From Aquilonibacter sp963820185 (GTDB lineage Bacteria; Vulcanimicrobiota; Vulcanimicrobiia; Vulcanimicrobiales; Vulcanimicrobiaceae), in contig CAWFYV010000002.1 of the NCBI GenBank assembly GCA_963820185.1, forward strand, positions 744,001 to 808,000: a DNA stretch of 64,000 nucleotides. The letters are read 5' to 3'. Positions 9,630-18,673 of the stretch are shown one piece after another. The translations under genes and the position numbers were made by a program. The first letter of the stretch is position 1; each line of letters starts with the position of its first letter. Below the pieces are notes generated by a model. It was not told the DNA's origin. It searched no databases and saw only the letters and a list, made by a program, of their open reading frames with translations.

Positions 9630-10103
9630 CTAGTAGCTCTGGTACGCGGAAATGACGCGGGCGACGTACGCCTGCGTTTCCGGATAGGGCGGAACGCCGT
9701 GATAGCGATCGACCGCGCCGGGTCCAGCGTTGTACGCCGCGACAGCCAAGGTGACGTTGCCGTGATAACGGTCGAGCATCTGCTTGAGATATGCGGCACC
9801 ACACTGCACGTTTGCGCTCGGGCTAAACGCGTCGGAGATGCCGCAGCCGGCAGCGGTACCGGGCATAAGTTGCATGAGCCCTTGCGCCCCAGCGAGGCTG
9901 ATTGCGGAGGGGTCGCCCGCGCTTTCGGCCATGAGGACCGCCCGTACCAAGCCGGGCGGTGCGCCGGTCGAGAGCGACGCCTCGTTTACCAGCGTGCCGA
10001 TTTGGAGTGTGTCGAGGGCGCGCGGCGCATACGGAAGGTAGCCCCCGCCACCACATCCGTAGAGCAGGCTCAAGAGGCCAAGCATCCCGAGCAGCGCTTT
10101 CAT
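9630..10103 (-). CDS. SLT-type lytic transglycosylase lipoprotein
   Basis: 157 aa with a lipoprotein signal peptide ending in a clear lipobox (LLYGC, Cys17). The rest is a soluble lytic transglycosylase (Slt/MltE/MltC lysozyme-like) domain: the catalytic Glu in VLMAESAGDPSA, then GAQGLMQLMPGTA, and the AAYNAGPGAVDRY motif. It would cleave the MurNAc-GlcNAc bond of peptidoglycan with formation of 1,6-anhydroMurNAc, anchored in the envelope. It is compact, with almost no extra domains. It lies 13 bases upstream of the LptF/G permease on the same strand, so it probably belongs to the LPS-transport transcription unit. Confidence 0.92.
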   Translation of the reverse strand: MKALLGMLGLLSLLYGCGGGGYLPYAPRALDTLQIGTLVNEASLSTGAPPGLVRAVLMAESAGDPSAISLAGAQGLMQLMPGTAAGCGISDAFSPSANVQCGAAYLKQMLDRYHGNVTLAVAAYNAGPGAVDRYHGVPPYPETQAYVARVISAYQSY

Positions 10104-10166
10104 CGCCTCCCTGTATTCCCCGGGAGCATGCTCCGGCCTCTCATAGCCGTACCAGGTTAACCGTTA

Positions 10167-11153
10167 CTACACGAGCGTGAACTGCAGCGCGCCGAGCTTC
10201 GAGATCTTGGTCGTGATGCGATCGCCGGCTTTGAGCCAGACCTGCTTGTCTTTCGGGTAACCGAGAATCACGCCGCTGGGCGTGCCGGTGAAGATGACGT
10301 CCCCCGGGCGCAACGTGATGAACTCCGACATGTAACTGATGATCTTCGCGGTCGAGAAGATCATCTCCGACGTGTTCATGTCTTGGCGCGGCGTGGTTTC
10401 GTCGTTGACGAACGTCTGGATCTGCAGCGTCTGCGGGTCCGGGATTTGATCGGCGGTTACGAGCCATGGTCCGAGCGGAGCAAATTGATCCGGCGTTTTG
10501 CCCGTCATCCACTGCGACACGCGTAACTGCGCGTCGCGCGCACTGAAGTCGTTGCCACAAGCATAGCCAAAGACGTAGTTGAGCGCGTCGGCTTCGGAGA
10601 CATTGCGCGCCGCCTTGCCGATGATCGCGACCAGCTCGGACTCGTAGTCATATTGCGTGAGCGGGAGTGCTGAGACCGCAACCGTGCCGTTATGACGATT
10701 GAGCGAGGTATTGTACTTGTTGAAGAGATCGGGATAGGGCTGCGGCTTCATGTTGGTCTCGGCCAAGTGGGCGCGGTAGTTCAGCCCGACGCACAGGATC
10801 TTTTCGGGGTGCGAGACGAGCGGGCCGTATTGCACCGACGTTTCGCTACGCAGCGCGCTCTGCGGCGGGTGCGCGACGATGCGGTGCAGCGCGCTGAGCG
10901 AGCCGCGGCCGCAGACGACGTCGTCGACGGTCTTCGGGAGCGTGTTGATCCCGAGTGCGTGGCCCGCGCGCGCGACGTCAATAATGCCCGCGCTGGTGCG
11001 CACGCCGAGATGATCGACGTTACCGTCGCGCAGGGTGGTGAGTGTCAGTCCGGTGGTGGAGGCGGGCGACGCCTCGATGAGGGTGGGTGCGCCTGCGGCG
11101 AGCGTTGTGGCAGCCGCGGTCCCGGCGAGGAAGCCCTTACGAGAAACATCCAT
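10167..11153 (-). CDS. Exported fumarylacetoacetate-hydrolase-family protein
   Basis: 328 aa. A GGAGG site eight bases upstream fixes the start at ATG 11153, not at the GTG at 11162. The N-terminus (SRKGFLAGTAAATTLAAG) resembles a Tat-type export signal with one Arg-Lys pair. Residues about 110-325 are an FAH domain: KILCVGLNYRAHLAE, YDYESELVAIIGKAARNV, GYACGNDFSARDAQ and RPGDVIFTGTPSGV, with the Glu/Glu/Asp metal ligands expected. Family members are usually cytoplasmic hydrolases, isomerases or decarboxylases acting on beta-diketo or acylpyruvate substrates; the substrate here is unknown. Likely co-transcribed with ppk2, 55 bases upstream. Confidence 0.85.
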   Translation of the reverse strand: MDVSRKGFLAGTAAATTLAAGAPTLIEASPASTTGLTLTTLRDGNVDHLGVRTSAGIIDVARAGHALGINTLPKTVDDVVCGRGSLSALHRIVAHPPQSALRSETSVQYGPLVSHPEKILCVGLNYRAHLAETNMKPQPYPDLFNKYNTSLNRHNGTVAVSALPLTQYDYESELVAIIGKAARNVSEADALNYVFGYACGNDFSARDAQLRVSQWMTGKTPDQFAPLGPWLVTADQIPDPQTLQIQTFVNDETTPRQDMNTSEMIFSTAKIISYMSEFITLRPGDVIFTGTPSGVILGYPKDKQVWLKAGDRITTKISKLGALQFTLV

Positions 11154-11208
11154 AGCATACACCTCCGCTTAAGAGCTTCGCTGCGCTTTTAACGCCTCCC
11201 TTAATGCA

Positions 11209-12044
11209 CTAATTGTCGTGTTTGGCGGAGAGATACTTCCGCCGGATCTCGTCGAGGTCGACCGTGGTAGGCGGTAGCCCGAGATGAAGTGACTCGAGCG
11301 TTTCGACGACGATCTTTGAAACCGCAAGATTACGAAACCACTTGTGATCCGACGGGATGATGAACCAAGGCGCATGCGGAGTGCTGGTCTTCTCGAGCAC
11401 ATCTGTATAGGCTTCGAGGTACTCGGGAAAGTATGCGCGCTCGGTGTAATCGGCCTCGCTGATCTTCCACTGGCGCATCGGATCCTCGAGCCGGCCTTTG
11501 AAGCGCTCGAGTTGCTCGTGCTTGCTCATGTGCAGATAAAACTTCAGAATCGTCGTGTTGGCGTCGACGAGATTCTCTTCGAAGTCGTTGATCAGGTCGT
11601 AGCGCTTCGACCAAATGGCCTTGGGCACGAGATCGTGGACGCGCACGACGAGCACGTCTTCGTAGTGCGAGCGATTGAAGATGACGATCTCGCCGCGCGC
11701 CGGGCGTATGCGCGTGCACGCGCCACAGAAAATCGTGCGCGAGCTCGGCGGGCGTGGGCTCCTTGAACGCGTGAACGCGCGCGCCTTGCGGATCCACGCC
11801 GCTGAAGACGTGCTTGATCGTTCCGTCCTTGCCGGAGGCATCGAGCCCTTGGAGGACGATCAGCAGCGAGTGCGCGTGGCCGGCGTAGAGTAAGATACTG
11901 CAGCGCCGTGAGTTTCTCGATGTCATGCTGCATCTCGTCGGCGGCGTCGGCCTTCTTCTCGTGCTTGCCGGTGAAGCCGGGATCGATGCGATCGAGGTCG
12001 ACGGCTTCGCCGGGCTTGACCAGAAAGTGCTCGCTGTAGTTCAT
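11209..12044 (-). CDS. ppk2: Polyphosphate kinase 2, frameshifted
   Basis: About 278 aa after repairing shifts near 11893 and 11702. The N-terminal segment (MNYSEHFLVKPGEAVDL) is typical of PPK2 class I proteins. The Walker A-like motif LIVLQGLDASGKDG lies in the second frame, and the Walker B-like NRSHYEDVLVVRVH in the third, followed by LPSDHKW-type lid residues (here IIPSDHKWFRN) and the C-terminal dimer helix. PPK2 enzymes transfer phosphate between polyphosphate and nucleotides; direction and nucleotide preference cannot be read from this sequence. It is divergent from the molybdate regulator with about 70 bases between the starts. Confidence 0.85.
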
Positions 12045-12115
12045 TCGCGCAGCTTTCCACGGGAGGATCGGCCGGCCCGCCGAGGCAATGATTCCTTCCT
12101 CTATGTCAGGTATCG

Positions 12116-13035
12116 TTGCCTCCGGAGCTCGAACGGGTGCGCACGGCGCGCGGCCTCTCGCAGCGTGCGCTGGCCCAGGCAGCGGGGGTCACGCGGCAGG
12201 CCGTGGGCGCGATCGAAAATGGGCGCGTGCAGCCGGGCGTCGGCATCGCCCTTGCGCTCGCGCGCGTGCTCGGCACGACCGTCGAAGAACTGTTTGGTGC
12301 CCCGGCCGAGCCCGCGCCGACGCACATTCGAACACGTCGCGCGCGAGTACACGTCCTCGAGCCGATGCAGATGGGCGTTCCGACGGTCTACGTCGCCGGA
12401 TGCGACATTGCAACCGGGCTGCTTGCGCGCCATGCGATGCTGCGGGAGCGCGAATTGCGCATGCGTATGGCTACCGATGACCAATCGCGCTGCACTCGAG
12501 GAGCTGCGTCGCGGTCGGGTGCACGCCGCAGTCGTGCACGGCACGAGCATGAAAGGCGGCGACTACGAGCGTTTCGAGCTTGCGACCACAGAAGAAGGCT
12601 GGCTGCTCGCGCGCAGCAATCCGTTGCGCCTGCGCGGCGCGGCCGATCTTGCGCGCAAGGGCGTGCGTTTGGTGAATCGCCCCGTGGGCGCCGGCGCGCG
12701 AACGCTGCTCGACGAGCAGTTGCGGCGCGCACACATCGATCCGCAGCGCGTGCATGGCTACGCGCGCGAAGTCGCGGGGCAACTCGATGCCGGCCGTGCG
12801 ATCGCGCAAGGCTTTGCCGATATCGCGGTTGGCATGGCGAGCATCGCGCGCATCTTTGCGACTCGATTTCATTCCGCTGCGCGAGGAGCGTTGCACGTTG
12901 CTCGTCCCCCGTCACGCGGTGCACGCGCCCGAGGTGCGTGCGCTGCTCGACGCCCTGCGCTCGCAGCCGTATCGTCGCGACGTCGAAGCGCTCGATGCCT
13001 ACGACGTGCGCAGAACAGGAGAACGGATCGCATGA
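12116..13035 (+). CDS. XRE-HTH plus PBP-like domain regulator of the molybdate/tungstate operon, frameshifted
   Basis: Residues about 3-60 form an XRE helix-turn-helix (RTARGLSQRALAQAAGVTRQ ... IENGRVQPG). After a linker the chain enters a periplasmic-binding-protein-like fold (PF12727-type): VYVAGCD near 12390, then, after a shift near 12480, EELRRGRVHAAVVHGTS and GAGARTLLDEQL, and after another near 12858, RLDFIPLREERCTLLVPR. The first start in frame is TTG 12116; ATG 12103 could be the true start if another base is missing. A one-component sensor of the transported oxyanion is inferred because its stop overlaps the binding-protein gene (ATGA at 13032-13035). Confidence 0.75.
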
Positions 13036-13928
13036 ATCGTCGCGAAGTACTCGGCGTAACGTTGGGTTTGCCGGCGCCGCGTGGGCTGGCAACGCGTTCG
13101 CGCAAGAGCTGACGCCGCTCGACGTCGCCTACGCCGGCTCGATGGGCTCGATGATGGAGGGGCCGGTCAAAGCTGCGGTCGGCACCGCTCGGCATCGAGA
13201 TGCGCGGTCGCGCGCAGGGCTCGGACGCGCTCGCGCAGTTGATCGTCGGCGGAACGATACCGGTTGACGTCTTCATGCCGGTCACGCCCGGGCCGATGCA
13301 TAACCGTACTTAAAGCGGGCAAAGCGCAGCACGCGGTGCCGATCGCACGCACCGAGATGGTGATTGCCTACAGTCCGAAGAGCAGCTTCGCCAAAGCGTT
13401 TGCGTCGCAACCCTGGTACGAGGTGTTGCAACAGCCGGGCATACGTTTCGGGCGCACCGATCCCGCGACCGATCCGCAAGGCCGCAACATCATCTTCACC
13501 ATGCAACTCGCCGAGGTGTACTACAAACAACCTGGCTTCGCAAAGAAGATCCTCGGCGAGACGCTCAATGCGTCGCAGATCTTCAGCGAGCCCACCGTGG
13601 AGGCGCGCTTGCAGAGCGGCGAACTCGATGCCGCATCGGCCTATAAAACGCAGCCGGGGCCGTTCAACTTGCCGTTCATCACGCTGCCCGACGAAATCAA
13701 TCTTGGCAACGCATCGATGCACGCGACGTACGAAACCACGTCGCTCGACCTCAACGGTAAGACGTATCGTCCTCAGCCGCTGGTGTATTACGCCGCGACG
13801 ATTACCGGATCGGCGCACGCCGGCAAAGCAGCGGCATTTCTGCAGTGGTTCTCGTCGCCGTCGGCGCAGGCTATTTTGCGCAAGTATTCTTACGACCCGC
13901 CAGCGGGCGCGACGGCATCTGTAAGTGA
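13032..13928 (+). CDS. ABC transporter substrate-binding protein, ModA/WtpA type, frameshifted
   Basis: Starts MNRREVLGVTLG, a signal peptide with twin Arg, and after a shift near 13070 continues AAWAGNAFAQELTPLDVAYAGS. Further shifts lie near 13180 (IEMRGRAQGSDALAQLI) and 13305. The long final frame contains RTEMVIAYSPKSSF, FGRTDPATDPQGRN, and DAASAYKTQ, all typical of the molybdate/tungstate-binding ModA/WtpA family. The end is probably a TGA at 13926-13928 overlapping the permease GTG, or a TAA at 13922-13924. The protein would deliver molybdate or tungstate to the permease in the periplasm; the oxyanion specificity is not decidable from motifs alone. Confidence 0.82.
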
Positions 13929-14656
13929 AGCGTACCGGCGCGCTGCTCTTTGCCCTCGTCCTGCTCTATCCGCTCGCCGGATTGTTTGCGCCAGTCGGCG
14001 CGTGGCGGTGGAATCAGGCGGGTACGCTGGACGCGGTACGCACATCGCTCGTGCTCACCGCGATCGCGATGGTGATCGTCGTTGTGCTGGGGACGCCGAT
14101 GGCGCTGTACATTGCGCGCGCGGCACCGCGCGAGCGCGTGTGGTGGCAAGCGGTATTGCTGATCTCGGTGTTGCTCCCGCCGCTGGCGCTCGGCATCTTG
14201 CTCTCACTTGCGTTCGGCGCTCGGTTTGCGAATACGCCGCTTGCATTCGTCGTTACCCAAGTCTACGCGAGCATCGGCTACTACGTGCTCGGCGCGATCG
14301 CGGCACTCGAGAGCGTACCGCCCGCGCTTGAAATCCAGGCGGGATTGCTCGGACACGACGCGTGGAGCGTGTTTTGGCGCGTCACCTATCCGATTGCGCG
14401 CCTCGGGTTTGCCGTCGCGCTCAGTCTCGCCTGGGTGCGCGCGCTGACCGAGTTCGGTGCGATCTTGATCACGGCGTACTATCCGGCCGGCATGCCGGTC
14501 GCGATCTGGACCAACCTCGAGAGCTTTGGGCTGCCGGCGGTGATGCCGCTGCTCGTCGTGTTCTTGCTCACTGCGTTGCCGCTGCCGTGGCTCGCGCACG
14601 TACTCGCCCAGCGCAGAGTGCGCGGTGCTTCGACCGGCTCAGCACATTATGCTTGA
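13925..14656 (+). CDS. ABC transporter permease, ModB/WtpB type
   Basis: 243 aa from GTG 13925. Six hydrophobic helices with the cytoplasmic EAA loop (AGLLGHDAWSVFWRVTYPIA) near residues 137-156, which docks onto the ATPase. TMs and length match ModB/WtpB/CysT-type permeases. The frame is intact. Position between a ModA/WtpA-like binding protein and a ModC-like ATPase, with overlapping start and stop codons on both sides, makes it the membrane channel of an oxyanion importer. The last residues overlap the ATPase start by eight bases. Confidence 0.88.
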   Translation: MKRTGALLFALVLLYPLAGLFAPVGAWRWNQAGTLDAVRTSLVLTAIAMVIVVVLGTPMALYIARAAPRERVWWQAVLLISVLLPPLALGILLSLAFGARFANTPLAFVVTQVYASIGYYVLGAIAALESVPPALEIQAGLLGHDAWSVFWRVTYPIARLGFAVALSLAWVRALTEFGAILITAYYPAGMPVAIWTNLESFGLPAVMPLLVVFLLTALPLPWLAHVLAQRRVRGASTGSAHYA

Positions 14657-15347
14657 AGCGCAGATTCGTAAGGTGCGCGCGCAGTTTACCGTCGATGTCG
14701 CAATCCGCGTCGGCGGCGGCGAAGCCTGCGGGCTGTTCGGTGCATCGGGTGCGGGTAAGAGCACGATTCTCGCGTGCATTGCCGGCGCAACGACGCCCGA
14801 TGATGGTTTCGTTGCGCTCGAGGATCTTGCGCTCTTTCCGCCGTCAATGCCGTTGCATCGGCGCCCAATCGGCTATCTTACGCAAGACGCGAACCTCTTT
14901 CCGCATCTGCGCGTTGCGGAGAACGTCCGCTTCGGTTTGACCAACGGCGCGCGCGACGGCGGCGAGGCATGGGTTGCGCACTTGCGCGACCGGTTGCAGC
15001 TGGCGACGATTTGGAATGCGCCGGCGCACGAGATTTCCGGCGGCCAGGCGCGCCGCGTTGCGATCGCGCGCATGCTCGCGCGCAAACCGCGGCTCGTTTT
15101 GCTCGATGAGCCGTTTGCCGGGCTCGACCGGCATCTCGTTCGCGAGCTACTCGCCGCGATCGTCGAGTGGCAGCGCGAACTCGGGTTCACGCTACTCGTC
15201 GTCGATCACGAAGCCGCGGTGCTCGAGCGCATCTGCGCCCGCGCGATCGTCATTGAACATGGCAGAGTCGTGCAAGACGATACGTGGGAGACGCTAAACA
15301 CCTCCCCCGCAACGCCGTTGCTCGCGCAACTGCTCGCGCCGCTTTAA
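14649..15347 (+). CDS. ABC transporter ATPase, ModC-like
   Basis: 232 aa from ATG 14649 (MLEAQIRKVRAQF), the start that fits the family. Motifs in order: Walker A GASGAGKST, Q-loop GYLTQDANLFPHL, signature SGGQARRVAIARM, Walker B LVLLDEPFAGLD and the H-loop VVDHE. There is no C-terminal MOP/TOBE domain, so the protein is shorter than E. coli ModC and closer to the compact ATPases of WtpC-type systems. It powers the import system encoded just upstream. The next gene is convergent. Confidence 0.88.
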   Translation: MLEAQIRKVRAQFTVDVAIRVGGGEACGLFGASGAGKSTILACIAGATTPDDGFVALEDLALFPPSMPLHRRPIGYLTQDANLFPHLRVAENVRFGLTNGARDGGEAWVAHLRDRLQLATIWNAPAHEISGGQARRVAIARMLARKPRLVLLDEPFAGLDRHLVRELLAAIVEWQRELGFTLLVVDHEAAVLERICARAIVIEHGRVVQDDTWETLNTSPATPLLAQLLAPL

Positions 15348-15354
15348 CTCCGCG

Positions 15355-16110
15355 CTAATACGACGAGATCGTGAGCGTCGACGGATCGAGGCTATATGTG
15401 CCCGCCGAGACGAGGTCGTTCGGATAGGCGCAGATCACGCTGTTGTCCGGTCCGTAGATGACGACGAGATTGTCGGGACCGCAGGGCGTCTGCGTCAGGC
15501 TGATACGCTTGCAACAATTGCGCGCCCGGGCTGTCGGGCTGCACTTGATACGAGACGTACTGGTCGCCCGACGAACCGTAGATGTAGCCGAAGATCGCCG
15601 CCGACGATGCGGCGATCGCGAGCGTGCCCCAAAAACCGCCGCCCCAGTATGCGGGCGCCGGATACCAGGCGTAGCCGCGATTCCAATACCACGATGGGTG
15701 TCCGTGATAGCGCGGATTCACGATGACGACGGGCGGACGCGACGGCCGGTAGTTCGGGGGACGATAGGCGGGATTGGGCGGACGTGTGACCGGGCGTGTG
15801 TTGTTCGGCGGCGCGGGCCGGTACGCGGGATTGTTGACCGGCGGACGATTCGGAACGTTGCTCGGCGGTCCGTTGCGTGTCGTGGGTTGAGATTGTAGCC
15901 CGGTTGCACCGGACGCGCTTGCGGCGGTGCGGCGGGGCGAGCTTGCGGTGGCGGTGCGGGTCGCGCTGCCGGCGGTGCTGGTCGCGCTGCGGGCGGTGCG
16001 GGGCGCGCAGCCGGTTGTGCAGGTCGCGTGCCGCCATGCTGTTGCGCAAGCGCCGTCAGCGGGAAACTCACAAGAAGCACGATTGCGGTGAAACTGCGTA
16101 AGCTCTTCAT
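15355..16110 (-). CDS. Secreted Pro-rich protein with Gly/Trp-rich hydrophobic domain, frameshifted
   Basis: A signal peptide (MKSLRSFTAIVLLVSFPLTALA) is followed by repeats of PAPPAARPAPP/PPQARP. A shift near 15890 brings in PNRPPVNNPAYRPAPP and NYRPSRPPVVIVNPRYHG, then SWYWNRGYAWYPAPAYWGGGFWG and a hydrophobic Gly-rich segment. Another shift near 15500 leads to a short C-terminal domain (CGPDNLVVIYGPDNSVICAYP) ending in SSY. The middle resembles the 'YGRYW/WYPAP' cell-surface proteins seen in many diderms; no function is assigned. Its ATG overlaps the upstream gene's TGA by four bases, so the two secreted proteins are co-translated. Confidence 0.6.
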
Positions 16111-16577
16111 GGCTGTATCACGTCGATCTGGCCGCGCACGGTGATGTAGGTTCCGCGCAACGTGTGCAGCGTCAGTACGACGTGGTGCGGCTTCATCTGC
16201 GTAGAAGAGAGCGTCATCTGCTGCGGCGTGTCGGTGAGATTGGCATAGAGCAGCCCGTTGATGAGCTGGATCGTTTTCGTCTGCCCGGTCTGGACGAGTT
16301 GAAAACTCGTCGGCAGACAGCGCAGGAGCTCACCGACGTAGGAGCATGCGGCGCGATCGATGACCAGCACCCCTTTCTGGTCTTTCGAGCCGATGCGCAC
16401 CGTATTGTGCTTAACGCGGATAGAGACGTCGTCATACGTCTGAACCGAACCGTCTTTTTGCTGCACGCGCACGGTGCCCGTCGCACCCGCTTGGGCGACG
16501 CTGAAGATCAAAATTGCAAGGAGCGGCAGGAGCGTGTGGAATACCGTTTTTGCACTTGGAGGTAGCGCTATGTCCAT
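16107..16577 (-). CDS. Secreted protein of unknown function
   Basis: 156 aa from ATG 16577; a GAGG site seven bases upstream supports it over the longer frame to 16673. N-terminal signal peptide (TLLPLLAILIFSVAQAGA). The mature chain is all-beta-looking: TVRVQQKDGSVQTYDDVSI, VRIGSKDQKGVLVIDRAAC, and a final THLRGTYITVRGQID-like strand pair, with two Cys (near 77 and 85) close enough to pair. Nothing recognisable by family. Its start codon lies inside the 5' end of the divergent sulfite oxidase-like gene. Confidence 0.6.
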   Translation of the reverse strand: MDIALPPSAKTVFHTLLPLLAILIFSVAQAGATGTVRVQQKDGSVQTYDDVSIRVKHNTVRIGSKDQKGVLVIDRAACSYVGELLRCLPTSFQLVQTGQTKTIQLINGLLYANLTDTPQQMTLSSTQMKPHHVVLTLHTLRGTYITVRGQIDVIQP

Positions 16578-17743
16578 TGCTCGCCTCGACTTTCTGCTTG
16601 GGACGATGTCCGCCGCTGCGGCCACGACGCGTCCAGCTTCCCTTCGCGAACGGTACACGCCCCCTGGTAGCATTCCCGCAAAAGCGCGATCTTATCGTGC
16701 TTACGCCCCGCCCGCCGCAGCTCGAAACGCCCTTCTCCATTTTCAATCAGGGCGTGCTGACGCCAAACGACGCGTTTTTCGTGCGCTGGCACCTTGCCGG
16801 TATCCCGACAACCGTCGACGGCGCGACGCATCGCATCAAGGTCCACGGCTCGGTGAAGCGTCCGCTCAGCCTCAGCGTCGACGATCTGCGCACGAAATAC
16901 GAGCGCGTCGAGATCATCGCCGTGAACCAGTGCTCGGGTAATAGCCGCTGGCTTGTTCTCGCCGCGCGTGCCCGGCGGGCAGTGGGATAACGGCGCGATG
17001 GGCAACGCGCGCTGGACGGGTGCACGTCTGCTCGACGTGCTCAAGAGTGCAGGGCTCCAGGCGAGTGCTGCGCAGATTCGCTTCCACGGGCTCGAGAAGC
17101 CGGTGTTACCGACCACGCCGCCGTTCATAAAAGCGCTCTCGATCGACGATCTCGACGAAAATATGCTCATCGCGTACGAGATGAACGGTGAGCCGCTGCC
17201 GCTGCTCAACGGCTATCCGGTGCGCCTGGTCATCCCCGGCTGGTACGCGACCTACTGGATGAAGATGCTCGCCGAGATCGAGGCCATCGACACGGTCGAC
17301 GACAACTTTTGGATGAAGACCGCGTACCGCATTCCGGATACGCCCGGCAATACGGTCGCACCGACCGATAAGGGCTATCCGACGATTCCGATCAACAAGA
17401 TGACGATTCGTTCGTTCGTCACGAATGTGACCGACGGACAAACGCTCCACCCCGGCGCGCAGACGATTCGCGGTATCGCTTTTACCAACGGTGAGCGGCT
17501 GAAGAAGGTCGAGTTTTCTTCCGACGGCGGCACGACGTGGCGCGCTGCGACGCTTGGGCCCAATTACGGCAACTTCTCGTTCCGTCAGTGGGAGCGCCGT
17601 TTAGTGCGGAGCGCGGCAAATCGTACGTGCTCGCCTGTCGCGCCACGGCCGTCGACGGCGACACGCAGACGACGGTTCCGGTCTGGAATCCCGGCGGCTA
17701 TCTGCGCAACGTGATCGAGACATATAAAGTAGGTGTCGCATGA
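16570..17743 (+). CDS. Molybdopterin sulfite dehydrogenase/oxidase catalytic subunit (SorA-like), frameshifted
   Basis: An ideal GGAGGT seven bases upstream marks ATG 16570; MSIARLDFLLGTMSAAAA looks like a weakened Tat signal. Shifts near 16625, 16950 and 17595 must be repaired (about 390 aa). Key parts: NDAFFVRWHLAG, the molybdenum-ligating Cys in AVNQCSGNSR, GGQWDNGAMGNARWTG, and PVRLVIPGWYATYWMK, the sulfite-oxidase-family cofactor pocket, followed by a dimerisation Ig-like domain (VEFSSDGGTTWRAA ... WNPGGYLRNV). It would oxidise sulfite (or a related substrate) in the periplasm and pass electrons to the cytochrome encoded next. The molybdate importer lies 1.2 kb upstream. Confidence 0.85.
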
Positions 17744-17991
17744 AGATCTTGGTATTGCTCGTCGTTTCGGCGATCGTTACGGTAACGTTGCCGCGCCCGA
17801 ACATCGCCTTCAAACCCGGACCGAATGTCGACCTTGCCACCGCGAACTGCCGCACGTGTCATTCGGCGGCCTACATCTACACGCAACCGCCGCTCAATCG
17901 CGCGCAATGGACGGCGGAGGTTTTGAAGATGAAGAACGCCTACGGCGCCCCGATCGATCCCGACAACGTCGATAAGATCGTCGACTATTGA
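17740..17991 (+). CDS. Small c-type cytochrome subunit (SorB-like)
   Basis: 83 aa. Starts with ATG overlapping the catalytic subunit's stop (ATGA at 17740-17743). N-terminal signal peptide (MKILVLLVVSAIVTVTLP) and one haem-binding motif CRTCH near residue 37; a Met for the sixth ligand may be in VLKMKNAYGAP. Size, single CXXCH and tight coupling to a sulfite-oxidase-type subunit match SorB of the sulfite:cytochrome c oxidoreductase. It would accept electrons from the molybdenum centre. Confidence 0.87.
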   Translation: MKILVLLVVSAIVTVTLPRPNIAFKPGPNVDLATANCRTCHSAAYIYTQPPLNRAQWTAEVLKMKNAYGAPIDPDNVDKIVDY

Positions 17992-18106
17992 TGAGCCAGA
18001 ACGGCAGAATCGCCTAAAATGGGGAAGCGAGCGAGCCGATGACTTTTCAAATTGGGTATAAGTGGAAGTAATACCCAAGGCCCACCGACGGAAGCCCAGC
18101 CCAACC

Positions 18107-18650
18107 ATGGAAAACCCTGACGTCCTCTCCCTAGCAGCAAAGATCGCCCGTGAGGCGCGCGCTCAGAACCGAGCGCACCGATATCGAGGCAACGGTCGAA
18201 GAGTTCGAGCGCTCCGAAATTCGCAGCTTGCGTTCACTCGCGCGCATCTACCGGATGCTCCAATGGCCGCCACAAGCTTAGTAAAAAGTGGGTTCCCGAT
18301 CAGGACGTAGAGCTGCTGTACGAAGGCGCCTGCGGCTACAAACCGTCGCAAGCCGGCGAAGGCCCAGGTGGTGACGAGCAGCACGTCCTCAAGTACATCC
18401 ACAGCAAAGGCGCGCCGGTTCGGGCAAGATGGACCACCGGTCGACAAGATTCTCGGGTTCGTTGAAGTCGATCCGCGCAACATCGACGACGTCAAACGCC
18501 GTCTGGACTGTCGATCCGTCGAACAACAAGAGCGTTGGTGGCACTGATGCGGCGTGGACCGCTAGCGCCACGAACGGCAAGCTGACGCTCCCGGCCGGCC
18601 TGACGCTCGCAGAGCTGCAGTCGCAGATGAGCAAACTCAGCGCGAACTGA
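18107..18650 (+). CDS. Unrecognised protein(s), frameshifted
   Basis: No family recognised. Joining frames gives a protein-like chain: MENPDVLSLAAKIAREA, then TDIEATVEEFERSEIRSL and ARIYRMLQWPP (helical, charged), then KKWVPDQDVELLYEGACGY and EQHVLKYIHSKGAP, then VDKILGFVEVDPRNIDDVKRR, and a C-terminus KLTLPAGLTLAELQSQMSK ending at TGA 18650. Shifts would fall near 18165, 18280, 18420 and 18505. It may be one protein of about 180 aa or two overlapping genes (the first ending at TAG 18279-18281). No signal peptide. Upstream 18000-18106 is less GC-rich and could carry a promoter, but none is convincing. Confidence 0.4.
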
Positions 18651-18673
18651 ATCCATAACGCTCCTCGCCTGCG

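Noticed and set aside
12388..13092. Minus-strand open frame opposite the XRE-PBP regulator
   Set aside because: Low-complexity Arg/Ala composition; the plus strand has an XRE motif and PBP-like domain.
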